From Sordaria brevicollis (Eukaryota > Ascomycota > Sordariomycetes > Sordariales > Sordariaceae): a DNA stretch of 64,000 nucleotides. Shown in pieces: positions 48,262 to 59,750 of this stretch. How positions within the stretch are numbered: the first letter of the stretch is position 1; each line of letters starts with the position of its first letter. The stretch covers positions 434,001-498,000 of the forward strand of contig JAUTDP010000010.1 of assembly GCA_033439795.1 (NCBI GenBank), in the 5' to 3' direction. Made by a program: the position numbers and the translations under genes. The notes beneath the pieces are model-generated. The model ran no database searches. It saw only the letters and a list, made by a program, of their open reading frames with translations, and had not been told where the DNA came from.

Positions 48262-48282
48262 CCCCTAGGTAGATCGCTAAAT
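48262..48282 (-). other. Element 1 primer-binding-like site
   Basis: Directly inside the right LTR, the minus strand reads ATTTAGCGATCTACC then TAGGGG. With RIP-type changes reversed, the first bases would contain TTTGGCGAT, similar to the TTGGCG start of many tRNA primer sites. This supports minus-strand orientation. The tRNA was not identified. Confidence 0.4.
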
Positions 48283-48572
48283 TATAAGGATTAACTCTTT
48301 GGAAATAAATAAAGATTTATATAAAATAGAATAAATTAATTAATAGAAAAGAATTTACCTTTCTAATTAATTGGGGGACCTCCAATCTTATACCCTCTTA
48401 ATACTTAGGCGTACCTACAAGGCTACTCAAGCCCTATAGGTACCTGCTTATACCCATTTAATTATTCATAGTAAGTAAAGGTCTATGTTAGGTAAGTACC
48501 ACCCTTCATGGGTAAGTACATTGCTCGTATCTAGGAAGTACCCAGTGGGTTGCGTCGCAGGCGCCGCCCACA
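48283..48572 (-). repeat. Element 1 right LTR (290 bp)
   Basis: It begins TATAAGGATT (the RIP-converted form of TGTAAGG in the left copy) and ends in CCCACA. Here the outer (right) 150 bases keep G and C, and the inner end is converted, the mirror image of the left copy. Confidence 0.95.
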
Positions 48573-48577
48573 TGTGG
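48573..48577. repeat. Target-site duplication TGTGG, right copy
   Basis: Exact repeat of 39789-39793, directly after the CA end of the right LTR. Confidence 0.9.
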
Positions 48578-49080
48578 TCACGGTCAGCGTCGTTGCGTGC
48601 CCAACCTACCTCTAGGTACAATTGCTTCCCAGTTGGATCTCGATGACACGACCCAACACGGTGAAAGTGCCGGCCAATCGGGGAGATATTGGGCACGCAG
48701 CAAGCAAGACCGTTGAAGATTGGAAAGGGAGACCATCATGATGTTTTGATATCCTCAAAAATTACGGGCACTTTTCGAGAGATTGAGGCTACATCTAGAC
48801 TTGGCGGGTTCCCGGGTTGCAGTGGTGGTTCTGGCCAAGAGAGGCACACGGATGCAGGGTTCAATCCAATGAGAAGGCACGTTGTTACTTGTTGATGCCA
48901 TGCCAGACCGCTGATCGCTCGAATGCTCGCTGCAATGTGAACCTTGCTGTTTAGAGGTACTTACAGTTTACTTGGAGGCTTCGGCGCCAAGCCGCTTTAC
49001 CCCCTCTTTGAACGCACAAAGAGGGGGGGGGCAAAACCTTGGGACAGACATAAACCTTGGGACAGTCTCCACCAAAACTG
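48578..49080. other. Unmutated island between RIP-mutated tracts
   Basis: About 500 bases of normal composition sit between element 1 and the next AT-rich block. With the TGTGG duplication it represents the original right flank of the element 1 insertion. It contains two copies of the dispersed motif (48604-48619 and near 48953), a 10-bp inverted repeat (49000-49027) and a 14-base direct repeat AAACCTTGGGACAG (near 49034 and 49052). No gene was found. Confidence 0.75.
49000..49027. repeat. Perfect inverted repeat, 10-bp arms CCCCCTCTTT / AAAGAGGGGG
   Basis: The arms at 49000-49009 and 49018-49027 flank an 8-base loop. The structure lies about 50 bases before composition falls abruptly into RIP-mutated DNA. 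Confidence 0.8.
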
Positions 49081-50979
49081 CCAACAAAATTGACCCTTAT
49101 ATAAAAATATAAAAAAACGGATTTCATATAATCAAAGTCGTAGATTATTACTAATATAAATCTATAGTGTTTTATAAAGTCGAAAATTGTATTTATATCC
49201 CTATATACCCTATCCCGGTAAAAAAAACAAAGAAATCCCTTTATTATACCCCTATTTTAACGGACCAATTCCCGATTTATTACTACGTAATTACTGCAAT
49301 ATTAGTCGGACTTCGCTCTCTAATAACGGTTTTATACGGGTTATTTATACTATATCTTCTAAATTACGTTATTGTAAAAATATAGAAGGTGGGAGAGACC
49401 CGGGTATTAGTATTAATAATACAATTAATTGGGTAATATTAATAGAGGGTAGGATTTGCTAATTAAATTTATTAGGCTCTTTAGGTATAGGGGGTAATAA
49501 TAATATATCCTCTTCCTCTTCCTCTTCCTCCCTTTCTAGATCGAAAATATTACGAATAAATCACTCCTCCCTCTTATCGTTATTATTATTAAAATTATTT
49601 TCAAATATTTATATATTTAAATTAACTACAATTTATAATACCGTTTCAATACAAATTTTATTCCTAATATTAATAGTAATATCCTTATTATTTTAAGGGA
49701 AGGGGTTATCGAAAAGCGGCCGCGGTCCTTAATACGATTTAAATTAATTGGGTAGAATTATACCCTTTATATTAAATTCGTAGAATCGAACTTCATCCTC
49801 CTCTTTATTTTTTACGTTAAAAATATCCTCCTTATATATAAGGATATATTCCTATTCGTAGTTTTTTTTATAATTTTTAAATTAAACCTTCTATATAACC
49901 TTACCCTTACTATTGGGATTAATTCACTATACCTCCTTTAATTATTCTTCTATTTTTTTATTTATTTTTTGAATAGCTTTCTTTTATTATACTTCTAATT
50001 CCTTCCACTCTTTCTAAGATTTTTCGATAATTATATTATAAAATTCGTTTTTGAATAAATTTAACCGACCTTTTTTATTAGATATTTTATATACCCTCTT
50101 TTGTATTTTCCGCTTTAAATTAGCCTCCTTCTCGCATTCGAATCGGTTACGCCGCTCGAATTAGTTATTATATAGGGCGAATTCCCGGAGGGCTATTTTT
50201 AAATATATATATTCTATACGTATTAGGGAATTAAAAACGTAATAATACCGGTTAATAATATAATTAATTACTTTAATAATTTATTAGAAATAGTTTTCTT
50301 AAGGATTATAGCGGGTAAGGCGGGGTTATAATCCTTTGAATCCTTCGGTTATTTTATTTTAATTTGAAAAAGGATTTGCTATTTATTAATTGGCTAAATA
50401 CTACTATCTTCGAACCTTTATATAATATTATAGATTATAAAATTATTGATAATAATCTTATTGAATTTTTAAACGAAAGTGGCGTGCGTAAAATTATATT
50501 CTCCCTTTATAATAAATTGACGAAGGACCTTTTAGTATTGTATTTTAAATAATAAAAAAACTCTAATATCGAAAAATTATATAAAGTAAGTAGAATAGGG
50601 GGGTAATATAAATATAATAATATCGAACGCGGTCGCGTAATTTTAAATGGCTATATTATAATAGTTATTCAAACCGTCGATAATAAGTAATTAATATACT
50701 TTTTTACTAATAGGTAAATAACGCTTCGTTATAATATTAAGGATATTTATAATATTAAATTTATAATTATATAAATTTACGTTATTTTTGTCGTAATTAA
50801 ACTACTTTTAAAGAGGGTAATCGAATTTTTAGAAGGTTAATAACAATTTATACGAATATTTATTAAAATACTTTAACCAATCGAAGGTTAACTCTATATT
50901 CGAAAAATTAATAGGGCATTTAGTAAATCGCACGTCGTTAGGAAGGTTATTATCGATAAATTCTTCGGTAGGATTAATT
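49081..50979. other. RIP-mutated DNA of unidentified origin
   Basis: About 1.9 kb of AT-rich, stop-filled DNA begins sharply near 49081 and ends at the left LTR of element 2. Short frames survive (49167-49385 and 50364-50552, both +). The second encodes LNTTIFEPLYNIIDYK, and its frame can be followed past stops toward 50960, suggesting a former protein-coding region that I do not recognise. It was presumably a repeated sequence, since RIP acts on duplications. Element 2 may be inserted into it, with its other part beyond 58815. Confidence 0.55.
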
Positions 50980-51170
50980 TATAAAGTCACAGGTACGAGA
51001 GGGTGAGAGTAGGTCGTATAAAGTAGGTCTATTCTAGGAGAAAACTTTTAGCCTAACTAGATATAAATTTCTAGCCAAGAATTATCCTCTTTTATACTTA
51101 TACGCTTCCCTATAGGTCCGGAACGGTCGGCGCCCGGATTCCGAAATCCTTTCCTCTATATTATATCTTA
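50980..51170 (-). repeat. Element 2 left LTR (about 191 bp)
   Basis: It aligns to 58624-58814 from TATAAAGT(C/T)A to ATATC(T/C)TA. A well-kept core CCGGAACGGTCGGCGCCC is identical in both copies. Differences are almost all C/T or G/A. The ends could be off by a few bases. Confidence 0.85.
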
Positions 51171-52239
51171 CTATCCTTATTTTATTTACTATTTTATCCG
51201 TCGTCCTAAGCTACTATACCCTAATTATACGGGTCCCTTTAAATTTTCCTAATAATACCTTTATAATTATCCCCCCCCTTAAAAGCTATAATCCTTTATA
51301 ATTTTAATATTAATTATTATAATCCGTGAAAAATTTTATTTCCTATTCTAAAAAACCTTATTTTCTATTCGTATATTATATTATACTTCGGTTCTATTAT
51401 ACTATTTAATTATCTATTCTTATTTTATATATTAACGTTATTCCCCCCCTTAATTAATTTAATCTTTAAATTATATTATTACGTAATAATTATTATAATA
51501 CCCGTAGGGATAATACTTCTATATTAAACGATTTTATTAAAAGATTTAAAAACTAATTAACGATATTTATATTAATATATCGGACGAAATAATAATCCCC
51601 GCTTATCCCGGCTATTTATATTATATTAATATTTCTACGCTTATTAGCCGTAGTATTATAGTAATTAATCGATTTTATAATTAATATTCGCCCTTTAAAA
51701 CTATTATTAAATTTTTAGAAGTTAATTCCGAAATAATTTAATTTTTATATATTACGCGCTTTATTTACTATTTCGGTATTCTTTTCCCTTTATATCTTTT
51801 CTTTAAATAAAAAACGTTTTACCTTAAATAATTAAAGATTTCGAAGGAATTTTAAAATAGGATAGAAATTCTATCCTAAATTAGGATTAGAATTTTATTT
51901 AGAACCGGTTTTAAAGTTTAACCCGAATTACCTTTCCTTTTCCTAAAATTAAACCTTTATAATCCTTAGAATATAAGGAAGGATTTATTCATTTTAACCG
52001 GTTAATTAGATTAATAAAAGCCCTAATATATATTAATTATTTCTAGAAACCGGAAATACTTTAAATTATATTATTAATTAACGATTATTTACTTTACGTA
52101 ACCGGTAATTTATTATATTTCTTTAATTTAGAAAATTTTATTAATATTTGTATTTATTAATTAGATTATAAATTTTTCTATAATTTAGGCCGCCGTAATT
52201 ATTTTAAAGCCGGGTAATTTTTAATATTATTTACGAATA

Positions 52240-52770
52240 AATATTAAAGAAGAATTTACTAATTAGTTTTAAATCCTCCCAATTCAATTATTTTATTCTT
52301 ATTAGACGGAAAATCCTTAATTTAATAGGAAATATTAGAACGGTTCTTTTTTTAATATATTAAATTCTTTATAATTTTAATAAAAAATTTACCGGCTAAT
52401 TTAAATTCTTTTAATTTAATTATTTTATCCTTATTGGACGGAAAATCCTTAATTTAATAAGAAGTATTAGAGCGGTTCTCCTCTTAATATATCGGATTCT
52501 CTATAATTTTAATAAAGAATTTATTAGTTAATTTAAATTCTCTTAATTTAATTATTTTATCCTTATTAAACGGAAAATCCTTAGTCCGGTAAAAAATATT
52601 AGAACGGTTTTCCCTTTAATATATTAAATTCTTTATAATTTTAATAGAAAATTTGCCGGCTATTTTAAATTTTTTTAATTTAATTATTTATCCTTATTGG
52701 ACGGGGAATTCCTAATTTAATAAAAATATTAAAGAGGTTTTTCTTCTAGTTTTTAATATTCGGATTTTTT
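52240..52770 (-). repeat. Tandem repeat, 132-bp period, about four copies, inside element 2
   Basis: The anchor ATT(A/G)(A/G)ACGGA starts at 52301, 52433, 52565 and 52696, giving spacings of 132, 132 and 131 bases. Neighbouring segments (ATTAGA(A/G)CGGTT and AATTTAATTATTTTATCC) repeat in step. 132 is 44 codons. On the minus strand one frame reads through all units interrupted almost only by TAA, the product of CAA under RIP. The array may therefore have encoded a 44-residue repeat downstream of integrase. Confidence 0.85.
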
Positions 52771-53299
52771 AAATTCTTTATAATTCTAATTCGTAGTTCG
52801 GCGTAATTATTTTTTAATTAATATTATATTAAAATATTTAGAATTAAATTATTAGTCCCCGGGTAATTTATTTTTAATATAAATTACCCTTAATTTATTC
52901 TACTATACGGGTTTTTCGCCGGCGATAATATTTCTTTTCCTATTAATAAATAGGCTTTTAATTCCCGTCCCCGTTAAGGTATATAATAGCTATTCGCCTA
53001 TTAAATTTTATATATAATATTTCGTACTATATTCGGCACTTATTATTCTTTATAATTATAAAATAATAAATTCTTATTATATTATTTATATTAATTATCC
53101 TATTTTTATAATACTTCTATTTAATTTTCTAATATTTAAAGAGCGCCTTTTATATATTCTCGAAATACTCTTTAAATTCTTAAATATTATATTGTATAAA
53201 TTACTCTATTTATAAAATTAAAAATTTTTAATTTATACCTATTCTTTAATAATTTATAATTTTTTTAATTTCTTACTCCTCCTATTTATTATATAATTC

Positions 53300-56250
53300 C
53301 GGTAATAGCATTTCGTAATTTCTATTTTCTTTATTCTTCTAAAGTTTTAATAAATTAATTAGAAAAACGTTATATATCCGGCTATATTATACTAATAGGA
53401 TTATTTGATACGTTTAAGAATTAATTCTTTTTAATACTTTAATTTTAATATACGTAAATAATAATTTCCTATTTTTAAATCGGAAATTCTTGATTAATAA
53501 GCCTACGATATCGCCTAATTAAAATTCGATCGGCGTATACTTCTTATTATACCCCTTTTTCTACGCTTTTATTATTTAATTCTAATAACGTTATATTACC
53601 TTGCGAATTTCCTTTAATTTCCGTAATCGCTCCTTTACGCTTTAAATTTTAATAGGATTCCGCCCCTTAATATATTCGATTATACGTAGGTAATAACCGT
53701 ATAAAGCTTTAAACGGCGAAACCCCTATAATTATATATATAGAATTATTATACGCGAATTCCGCTTCCGGGAATTCCCTACTTTAAAATATAAAATCGCT
53801 TTTTAAAGTTCGGATATATAAAATTTTTTTAATAATTTAATATAAACGTTTTATTTATTTATTTATTTATAAGTAGAATACGGTAAATAATTTTCGTAAG
53901 ATCCTATATATTTTAGTAAATTCTTTCTAAAATTTGTTAATAAATAATTTATCCCTATTATTTATAATTTTTAATAGTAAATTAAATTAGTATTTTATAT
54001 ATTTATATAATAAAAATATTATAAAAATTATATTAAACGTTTTAATAATAAATATAAATAAAATTATTTTAATAAATTAATTTATGATTATTAGAATAAT
54101 ATTATATATCTTCCCGTCGGCCCTTTAATTTAATAGAAAGCCGGTAATAAAATCGATACTAATTTCTTAGAAAGGTTATTCGAGTATTAATAAGGATTAA
54201 GAATCTTTATAAAATCGGTATTAGGGTTTTTAAATCCTTTAATATAATTCGTACTTCGTAACGTACTCTTAAACGTTTTATATAAAACCCTTTTAATAGA
54301 ATTTCCTTTTAATAAATTCTAAAATTTTAAGCGTACTTATATAACCGGCCCTTAGATTATTATAATAAAAATATAAAATTTCTTTATAAAATAATTTTTC
54401 TTTAGGAATTACTAACCGTTCTTTAAAATAAAGAACCCCTTAATTATTTAATTTATATCCCCCGATTATAATCCTTTTAAATTAAATAATCGTTACCCGT
54501 TCGGCTAAATTTAAATCCTTAGGTTAAAATCCCTTTATAATAATATAAAATTCCCGGCTTACTAAAGGTATTTAATAGATTTTTCAATATATTATCTTCC
54601 TCGCGACTTTATATAGTAAAATTTAAGGGAATACTCCTTTTATCGGCTATATTAATAAAATATCTTTTATAATAATAATAGACCGTATTATTTATCGAAT
54701 TTATTTAATAAAGGCGTAGGTTATAAATTTCTTTCTATACCGGTATAGGATTTTGGAATTTAATTATTCTTTAATTATATTTAATAATTCCGAAATAAAA
54801 TCTAATTTCTTTTAAAAGGTCGGTAAAACGTCGCCGTAGGCTATATCCCCCTTTATATAATTTAACTTCCTAAATAAACTATCTATTAAATTCATCTTCT
54901 CTAATTAATATTTTATTTTAAAATCGAATTAAAATAACCAGTAGACCCAATAAATTAGCTTTTTATATAAATCGTTCGCCGGCGATTTTATAATATTTTT
55001 TAACGCCTTATAATTTATAAATATTATAAATAATTTTAAAAATCCTTTTAAATAATATACCTAATAATTTAAATTGGCTATAATAGTAAATAACTCCTAC
55101 TAGCCCGTATATTACCGTTATTCTATATTTATTAATTTTTTAAAAAAGAATACTACGGGGTATTAAATATTTCCCGTAAATTAGGATAAAATTCCCGAAA
55201 TAGCTTTCTACGAAGCGTTTATTTTAACCTTAATTTTTTTAATTAAATCTTAATAATAAAAGATTAATACCGTTATAAACGCTTCCTTTAAGGCCCGGAA
55301 TACTTTATTAGCCTCTTTGATTTAATAGAATGTATTTAATTTCCGCCTATTTTTATTCCTTTTTAATAAATCGGTAATAAATTTTATTATATAAAAATAT
55401 TAATATATAAACCGTCGGTAAAAATTAATAAATTTTAAAAATATTTAAATATTATAAAAGGATTTAGGTATTAATTACTCTTAGACCGCCTTTACCCGTT
55501 CGGGATTTATTACTACCCCTTCTATAATAATTTAATAACCGAAGAAATTAATATAATCTTTATAAAATTCGTATTTAAATATTTTTACAAAAAGTTAAGT
55601 AGTATATAAACGTTCGAAAATTAAACGGAAATATTTATTATATTCTTCTTTAAAATTCGAATAAATTAAAATATTATTAAAATATATTATATAAATATAG
55701 TCGATAAATCCCGCGAATATTTTATATATATATATTTAAAATATAGCGGGTACGTTTATAAGCCCGAATAGTATTACTATATATTCGAAATAACCGTACT
55801 ACGTTTTAAAAGCGGTTTTCTACTAATTCCCTTCCTTAATTCGGATTCGATAATATACTTTATATAAATTAACTTTAAAAAATATTTTAACGCCGATTAT
55901 TCAATTTATTAATTTACTAATTAATAATAACGGGTATCGATTTTTAATAATAATTTTATTTAATCCTTAATAATCGATATATAATTGCAATGTACCGTCT
56001 TTTTTAAATATAAATAAAATCGGTACCCTAATAGAATTTTAAAAATAATAAATATAATTAATCCGTAAATTCTCCTTTAAATATTCGTATAGCATTTTTA
56101 ATTATATAATAAATAAAAGGTAAATAGGGATATTAAATATTTCTTCCCCTTCCTTAAAAACGATTTTATATTTAATATCCGGTAATTATAATAGCGCTTT
56201 AACTTTTTTTTTAGAAAATATATCCTTAAACCCTTTTAACGTTAGGGGAA
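53300..56250 (-). pseudogene. Element 2 pol remnant: reverse transcriptase, RNase H, integrase
   Basis: On the minus strand the RT active-site region reads YFNNILIYS near 55658-55684, a converted YxDDILIYS with both catalytic Asp turned to Asn (codons at 55673-55678). It is followed by an intact-looking KEEYNKYFRLIFERL, and further on INFFGYYI and INPERVKAV, all standard Ty3/gypsy RT landmarks. The integrase C-terminal part is seen near 53.35-53.5 kb, with an AGYITFF segment that corresponds to the usual PAGxxxxPVFHVS region. The domain edges are estimates. Multiple stops prevent translation. Confidence 0.85.
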
Positions 56251-56949
56251 TATTATTTATTATACTTTTAGGCAACTCCTTATCTTCGTTTATATTTTTA
56301 AAATCCGGCTTTAATAAATTATATATTAAAATTAAATTAATAATATAAATTCGATTACTATATATTATTTTACGCGCGAAAATTATAATATTAATAAAGG
56401 GTACCTTTTTAAATTCAAATTCGTTTTTACTAATATATATAATAATATTTTTAGAACCTATACCTAATATAAATAATAATAATAGCGGTATCCAATTATC
56501 TCTTCGGATTGCGTAAAATAATTAAATAAATTCTCTTTTTTAACCCTTCCGGTCCTTTAAAATAAATATTAATTCGTACGCTCCGTAGTAATATATTTTT
56601 TTACTATTCGTACTCATTAAAATAAATAAAATATTAATTTCTATTTTTTTTTAGCTTATACTTCTTCGTAAAGTTTTTATATATAATATTAATTTTTATT
56701 CCTAAATTTAAATTTATACGTTCTTTTAATTAGTAATCCCTTAATATAATTAATATTATAGAAATCTTACCTAGCCCGTTTCTTCCGGCTATTTTAAAAT
56801 TATTAACCCCGTTAAACGATAATTCTTCTATAGGGCTTAACTTTTTACTAATTCTTCGGTATTTAAAATATAATTATTTTCTTTATTATTATTACGTTTA
56901 ATATTTTATTCGGTAATTATACTTTAAATAATAATTTTCTCTTTCGGCC

Positions 56950-58074
56950 GGTTTTAGTTATTTATTTTTTTATATTTCGTATAATTACGAATATAATATC
57001 CTTTATTTCCATAATTATAATAATTTAAACCGGATTTATTATTACCTTTATTTTATTTATTAAAGGATTAATTTCTTTTACGGCTTTTACGCCCTCCGGG
57101 ATTATAATCCTAATTATAATCCCGGTTATAATTTTAATTACGGTCCCTATTATAATTAGAACGCTTATTATTCGAAAACCCCTTATAGTATAAAAACCGT
57201 TCATTATAACGACTTTTACCTATTTCGTCCTTCGGGGTTTACTTTTTATTTTTAAATTCAATTTATTAATTTATTATTTTCGAAATAATCTTTACCGGAT
57301 TATTAATAAAAATTTAATACGTATAGAAGTAATCGCATACGTCTTTCTTTAATTAGAAAAAGAAATCGTATACCGATTATTTATTTATAATAACGTTTTT
57401 ACTAAACCGTCGGTAATTATATTAATATTAATTTTATAACTTGTATAAATCTTTATTATCGTTTTAACGTATAAGAAATAATTACTCTCTAATATTAAAT
57501 TTATAAATTTCAGGAATAATATATTTTTTACGGATAAACCCTAAAAATTCTTCTTATATTATAAAGCGCTTTTAACCTTTATTATCGAAGAAGGTAATAG
57601 AATATATATATTACAAAATAATTATAATATTATCGGCTTTAAAAAGGGTTTATTAAATAAATTAATAAGTATAAATACTTTTATAAATTTAATTACCGTT
57701 TTTAATACTATCGATCTAATCTTCGATTTTAATATTCGTATTATTCGTTATTAATTTACGAATATTATATATAGAAAAACGTAAATAAAATTCTTTATTT
57801 TCCTAACCTACAATTTTTTATATAAATTATAATAATATTTATAAAAATTATAATATTATTTCTATAAATTTTTAACGTTCGCGCCGTTTTACGTATTTAC
57901 GTTCGTAAGACGCTCGCCGCTTACGACGCTCCTACGTAGGGGAAAAGTTATTAAAACGGTTAAATCGGTTAAATTAAGTAAATAGGGAATGGGAATAGGT
58001 TTAAGAATAGGAATAAACGCGAAATTAGGAGCGGGGATAGAAATAAAAATAAGAGTAGGATTAAAAATTTTCAT
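56950..58074 (-). pseudogene. Element 2 gag remnant with converted zinc knuckle
   Basis: A surviving 61-codon frame (58074-57889, minus) starts with an ATG and is rich in Pro and Thr/Ile codons; it is the likely gag N-terminus. At 57022-56981 the minus strand reads YYNYGNKGYYIRNY. This fits the retroviral-type CX2CX4HX4C knuckle with every Cys and the His replaced by Tyr. G-to-A in TGY and C-to-T in CAY both give TAY, so RIP explains all four. Confidence 0.8.
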
Positions 58075-58623
58075 TTAATAAACGGTTATATATAAATAAT
58101 AAACGGTTACGCTAATCGGATTTTAAAGGGTTTTTACCCTAATAAAATTTTAATTATAATTATTATTCTACTTTATTAATATAATATTCCCTTTATTAAT
58201 AAGGGCTTTTAAAGTAATAATAATTAAGGGTACGTAAATTCCTTATTAAATACCGCTTTTTAATCCGTATTTAAATTTTTTATTTAAAATTACCTTCGGC
58301 CTTTTCGCGTAATATAAATTTAAGTTATAATTTATTATCGTTAATATTATTATATTTATCGCTAGAATTTTTTAGGGCGGTATTATATTTAGGTTCGTAA
58401 AATACTACTTCGCGATTATCTTCCTTATATTTATTAGTAACCCTTTTATTAATAAAATTTTTACTTATATTATTAATAATATATAGGTAGCTATACGTTT
58501 TTTATATCGGGCTTGCGCTATTTTTATAGCGAGAGTTAATAATACCTTTTTTACGCGAATTCTCTCTATATTTATTAATTATATTTATAGCTTTCGTTAA
58601 TAGAATTAAAAAAGTTAAAGAAT

Positions 58624-58814
58624 TATAAAGTTATAAGTACAAGAGCGTGAGAGTAAGTCGTATAAAGTAGATTTATTCTAAGAGAAAGATTTTAATTTAA
58701 TTAAATATAAGTTTTTAATTAGGAACTATCTTCTTTTATACTTATACACTTCCCTATAAATCCGGAACGGTCGGCGCCCAGACTTTAAAATCCTTTCCTC
58801 TATATTATATCCTA
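58624..58814 (-). repeat. Element 2 right LTR (about 191 bp)
   Basis: Gap-free partner of 50980-51170, more heavily converted over most of its length. The junction with the following DNA, near 58815, is inferred from where the similarity stops. Confidence 0.85.
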
Positions 58815-59750
58815 TTATTTATTGGGAACCGACTAGGTCCTATTAGGATACGGCCATAGACTTCGCTAATAGGTAAGACTAAATTTATTCCCGTACTACC
58901 AGTACTTAAATCGAATCCGGGAGGACTCGAATCTTCAATTTTTAATTTAGATTATTATTAATAATATAATTATTCTATCCATCTTATTCCAATACGGTAA
59001 CTATTTATTACGTTATAAATAATACCCAATCCAAGCTTAACCTATTAATTCTTTTATCTCTTTTCTTTAATTTATAAGTAAGCCGACCGCTCGTATCCCT
59101 ATAAATATAATATTTAACCCCGTATTAAATTACGTTTTCTATTAATTAAACTTACGATATTATTTCTATTAACCTTATTATTATATTATTATTAATTATC
59201 GATTTAGCCGACGATACGGTTCGATGCGATTTAAAACGCGTATCCGTATATTTTATAAATAACTTATTTATCCAATAATATTAAAATTCTTCAAATTAAG
59301 ATAAACGCCGTTTTAAAAACCTTATTAATTTTCTACTACTTATTTTTAACTTATAACCTATAGCCTTATTACATTCGATATATACCTTTCGCAAAATAAT
59401 TTTATTAAATTATCCTCTAAAATAAATTTTAAATTATTATTTCCTTCGAAAATTTTATAAAATAGTAATTAATTTTATTAGAATAAATTAAATCGAACCG
59501 TATATCCTATTCGATATAAGAATCCCCGTCGAACCCGATAATTATCCTCCTAACGATTAGTTATAGAATTAAAAAGAGTTTTTCACTATTAACTCCGATT
59601 TAGAAAACGTTAAAGACTAATAAAAATTTAAATTTAATCCCAATTACCATTTAAATCTTTACAATAATTAATCCGAATTATATAAATAAGAATATAATTA
59701 TAAATAAAAATATAATAACGAATTATAACCCTTCGATACGATTTTATAAA

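Larger units (their letters stand above)
39794..48572 (-). mobile_element. Element 1: RIP-inactivated Ty3/gypsy-type LTR retrotransposon, 8.78 kb
   Basis: The element has two 290-bp LTRs, a perfect 5-bp TGTGG duplication and a degraded gag-pol interior reading right to left. Order on the minus strand: primer-binding-like site beside the right LTR, gag region, protease (about 45.1-45.5 kb), reverse transcriptase, RNase H, integrase ending near 41.8 kb. Integrase after RNase H is the Ty3/gypsy order. The interior is very AT-rich with stops in every frame, so it encodes nothing. About 1.7 kb between the integrase end and the left LTR is unassigned. An 11-base G run at 41394-41404 stands out in the AT-rich interior. 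Confidence 0.93.
50980..58814 (-). mobile_element. Element 2: RIP-inactivated Ty3/gypsy-type LTR retrotransposon, about 7.8 kb
   Basis: Two gap-free 191-bp LTRs flank a minus-strand interior in the order gag with zinc knuckle (near 57.0 kb), reverse transcriptase (about 55.5-56.2 kb), RNase H, integrase with C-terminal segment near 53.3-53.5 kb. That order is Ty3/gypsy. A 132-bp tandem array lies between the integrase and the left LTR. The exact ends are less certain than in element 1: candidate target duplications TAATT (50975-50979) and TTATT (58815-58819) differ at one base. Stops fill every frame. Confidence 0.88.

Noticed and set aside
50975..58819. Target-site duplication for element 2
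   Set aside because: The best candidates, TAATT and TTATT, differ at a base RIP would not change, and the LTR ends are uncertain by a few bases, so it was not listed as a feature.
58930..58985. Possible decayed tRNA on the minus strand, from a T-arm-like GATTCGAGTCC
   Set aside because: The arm pairs only if RIP changes are reversed, and no matching acceptor stem is found about 70 bases away.
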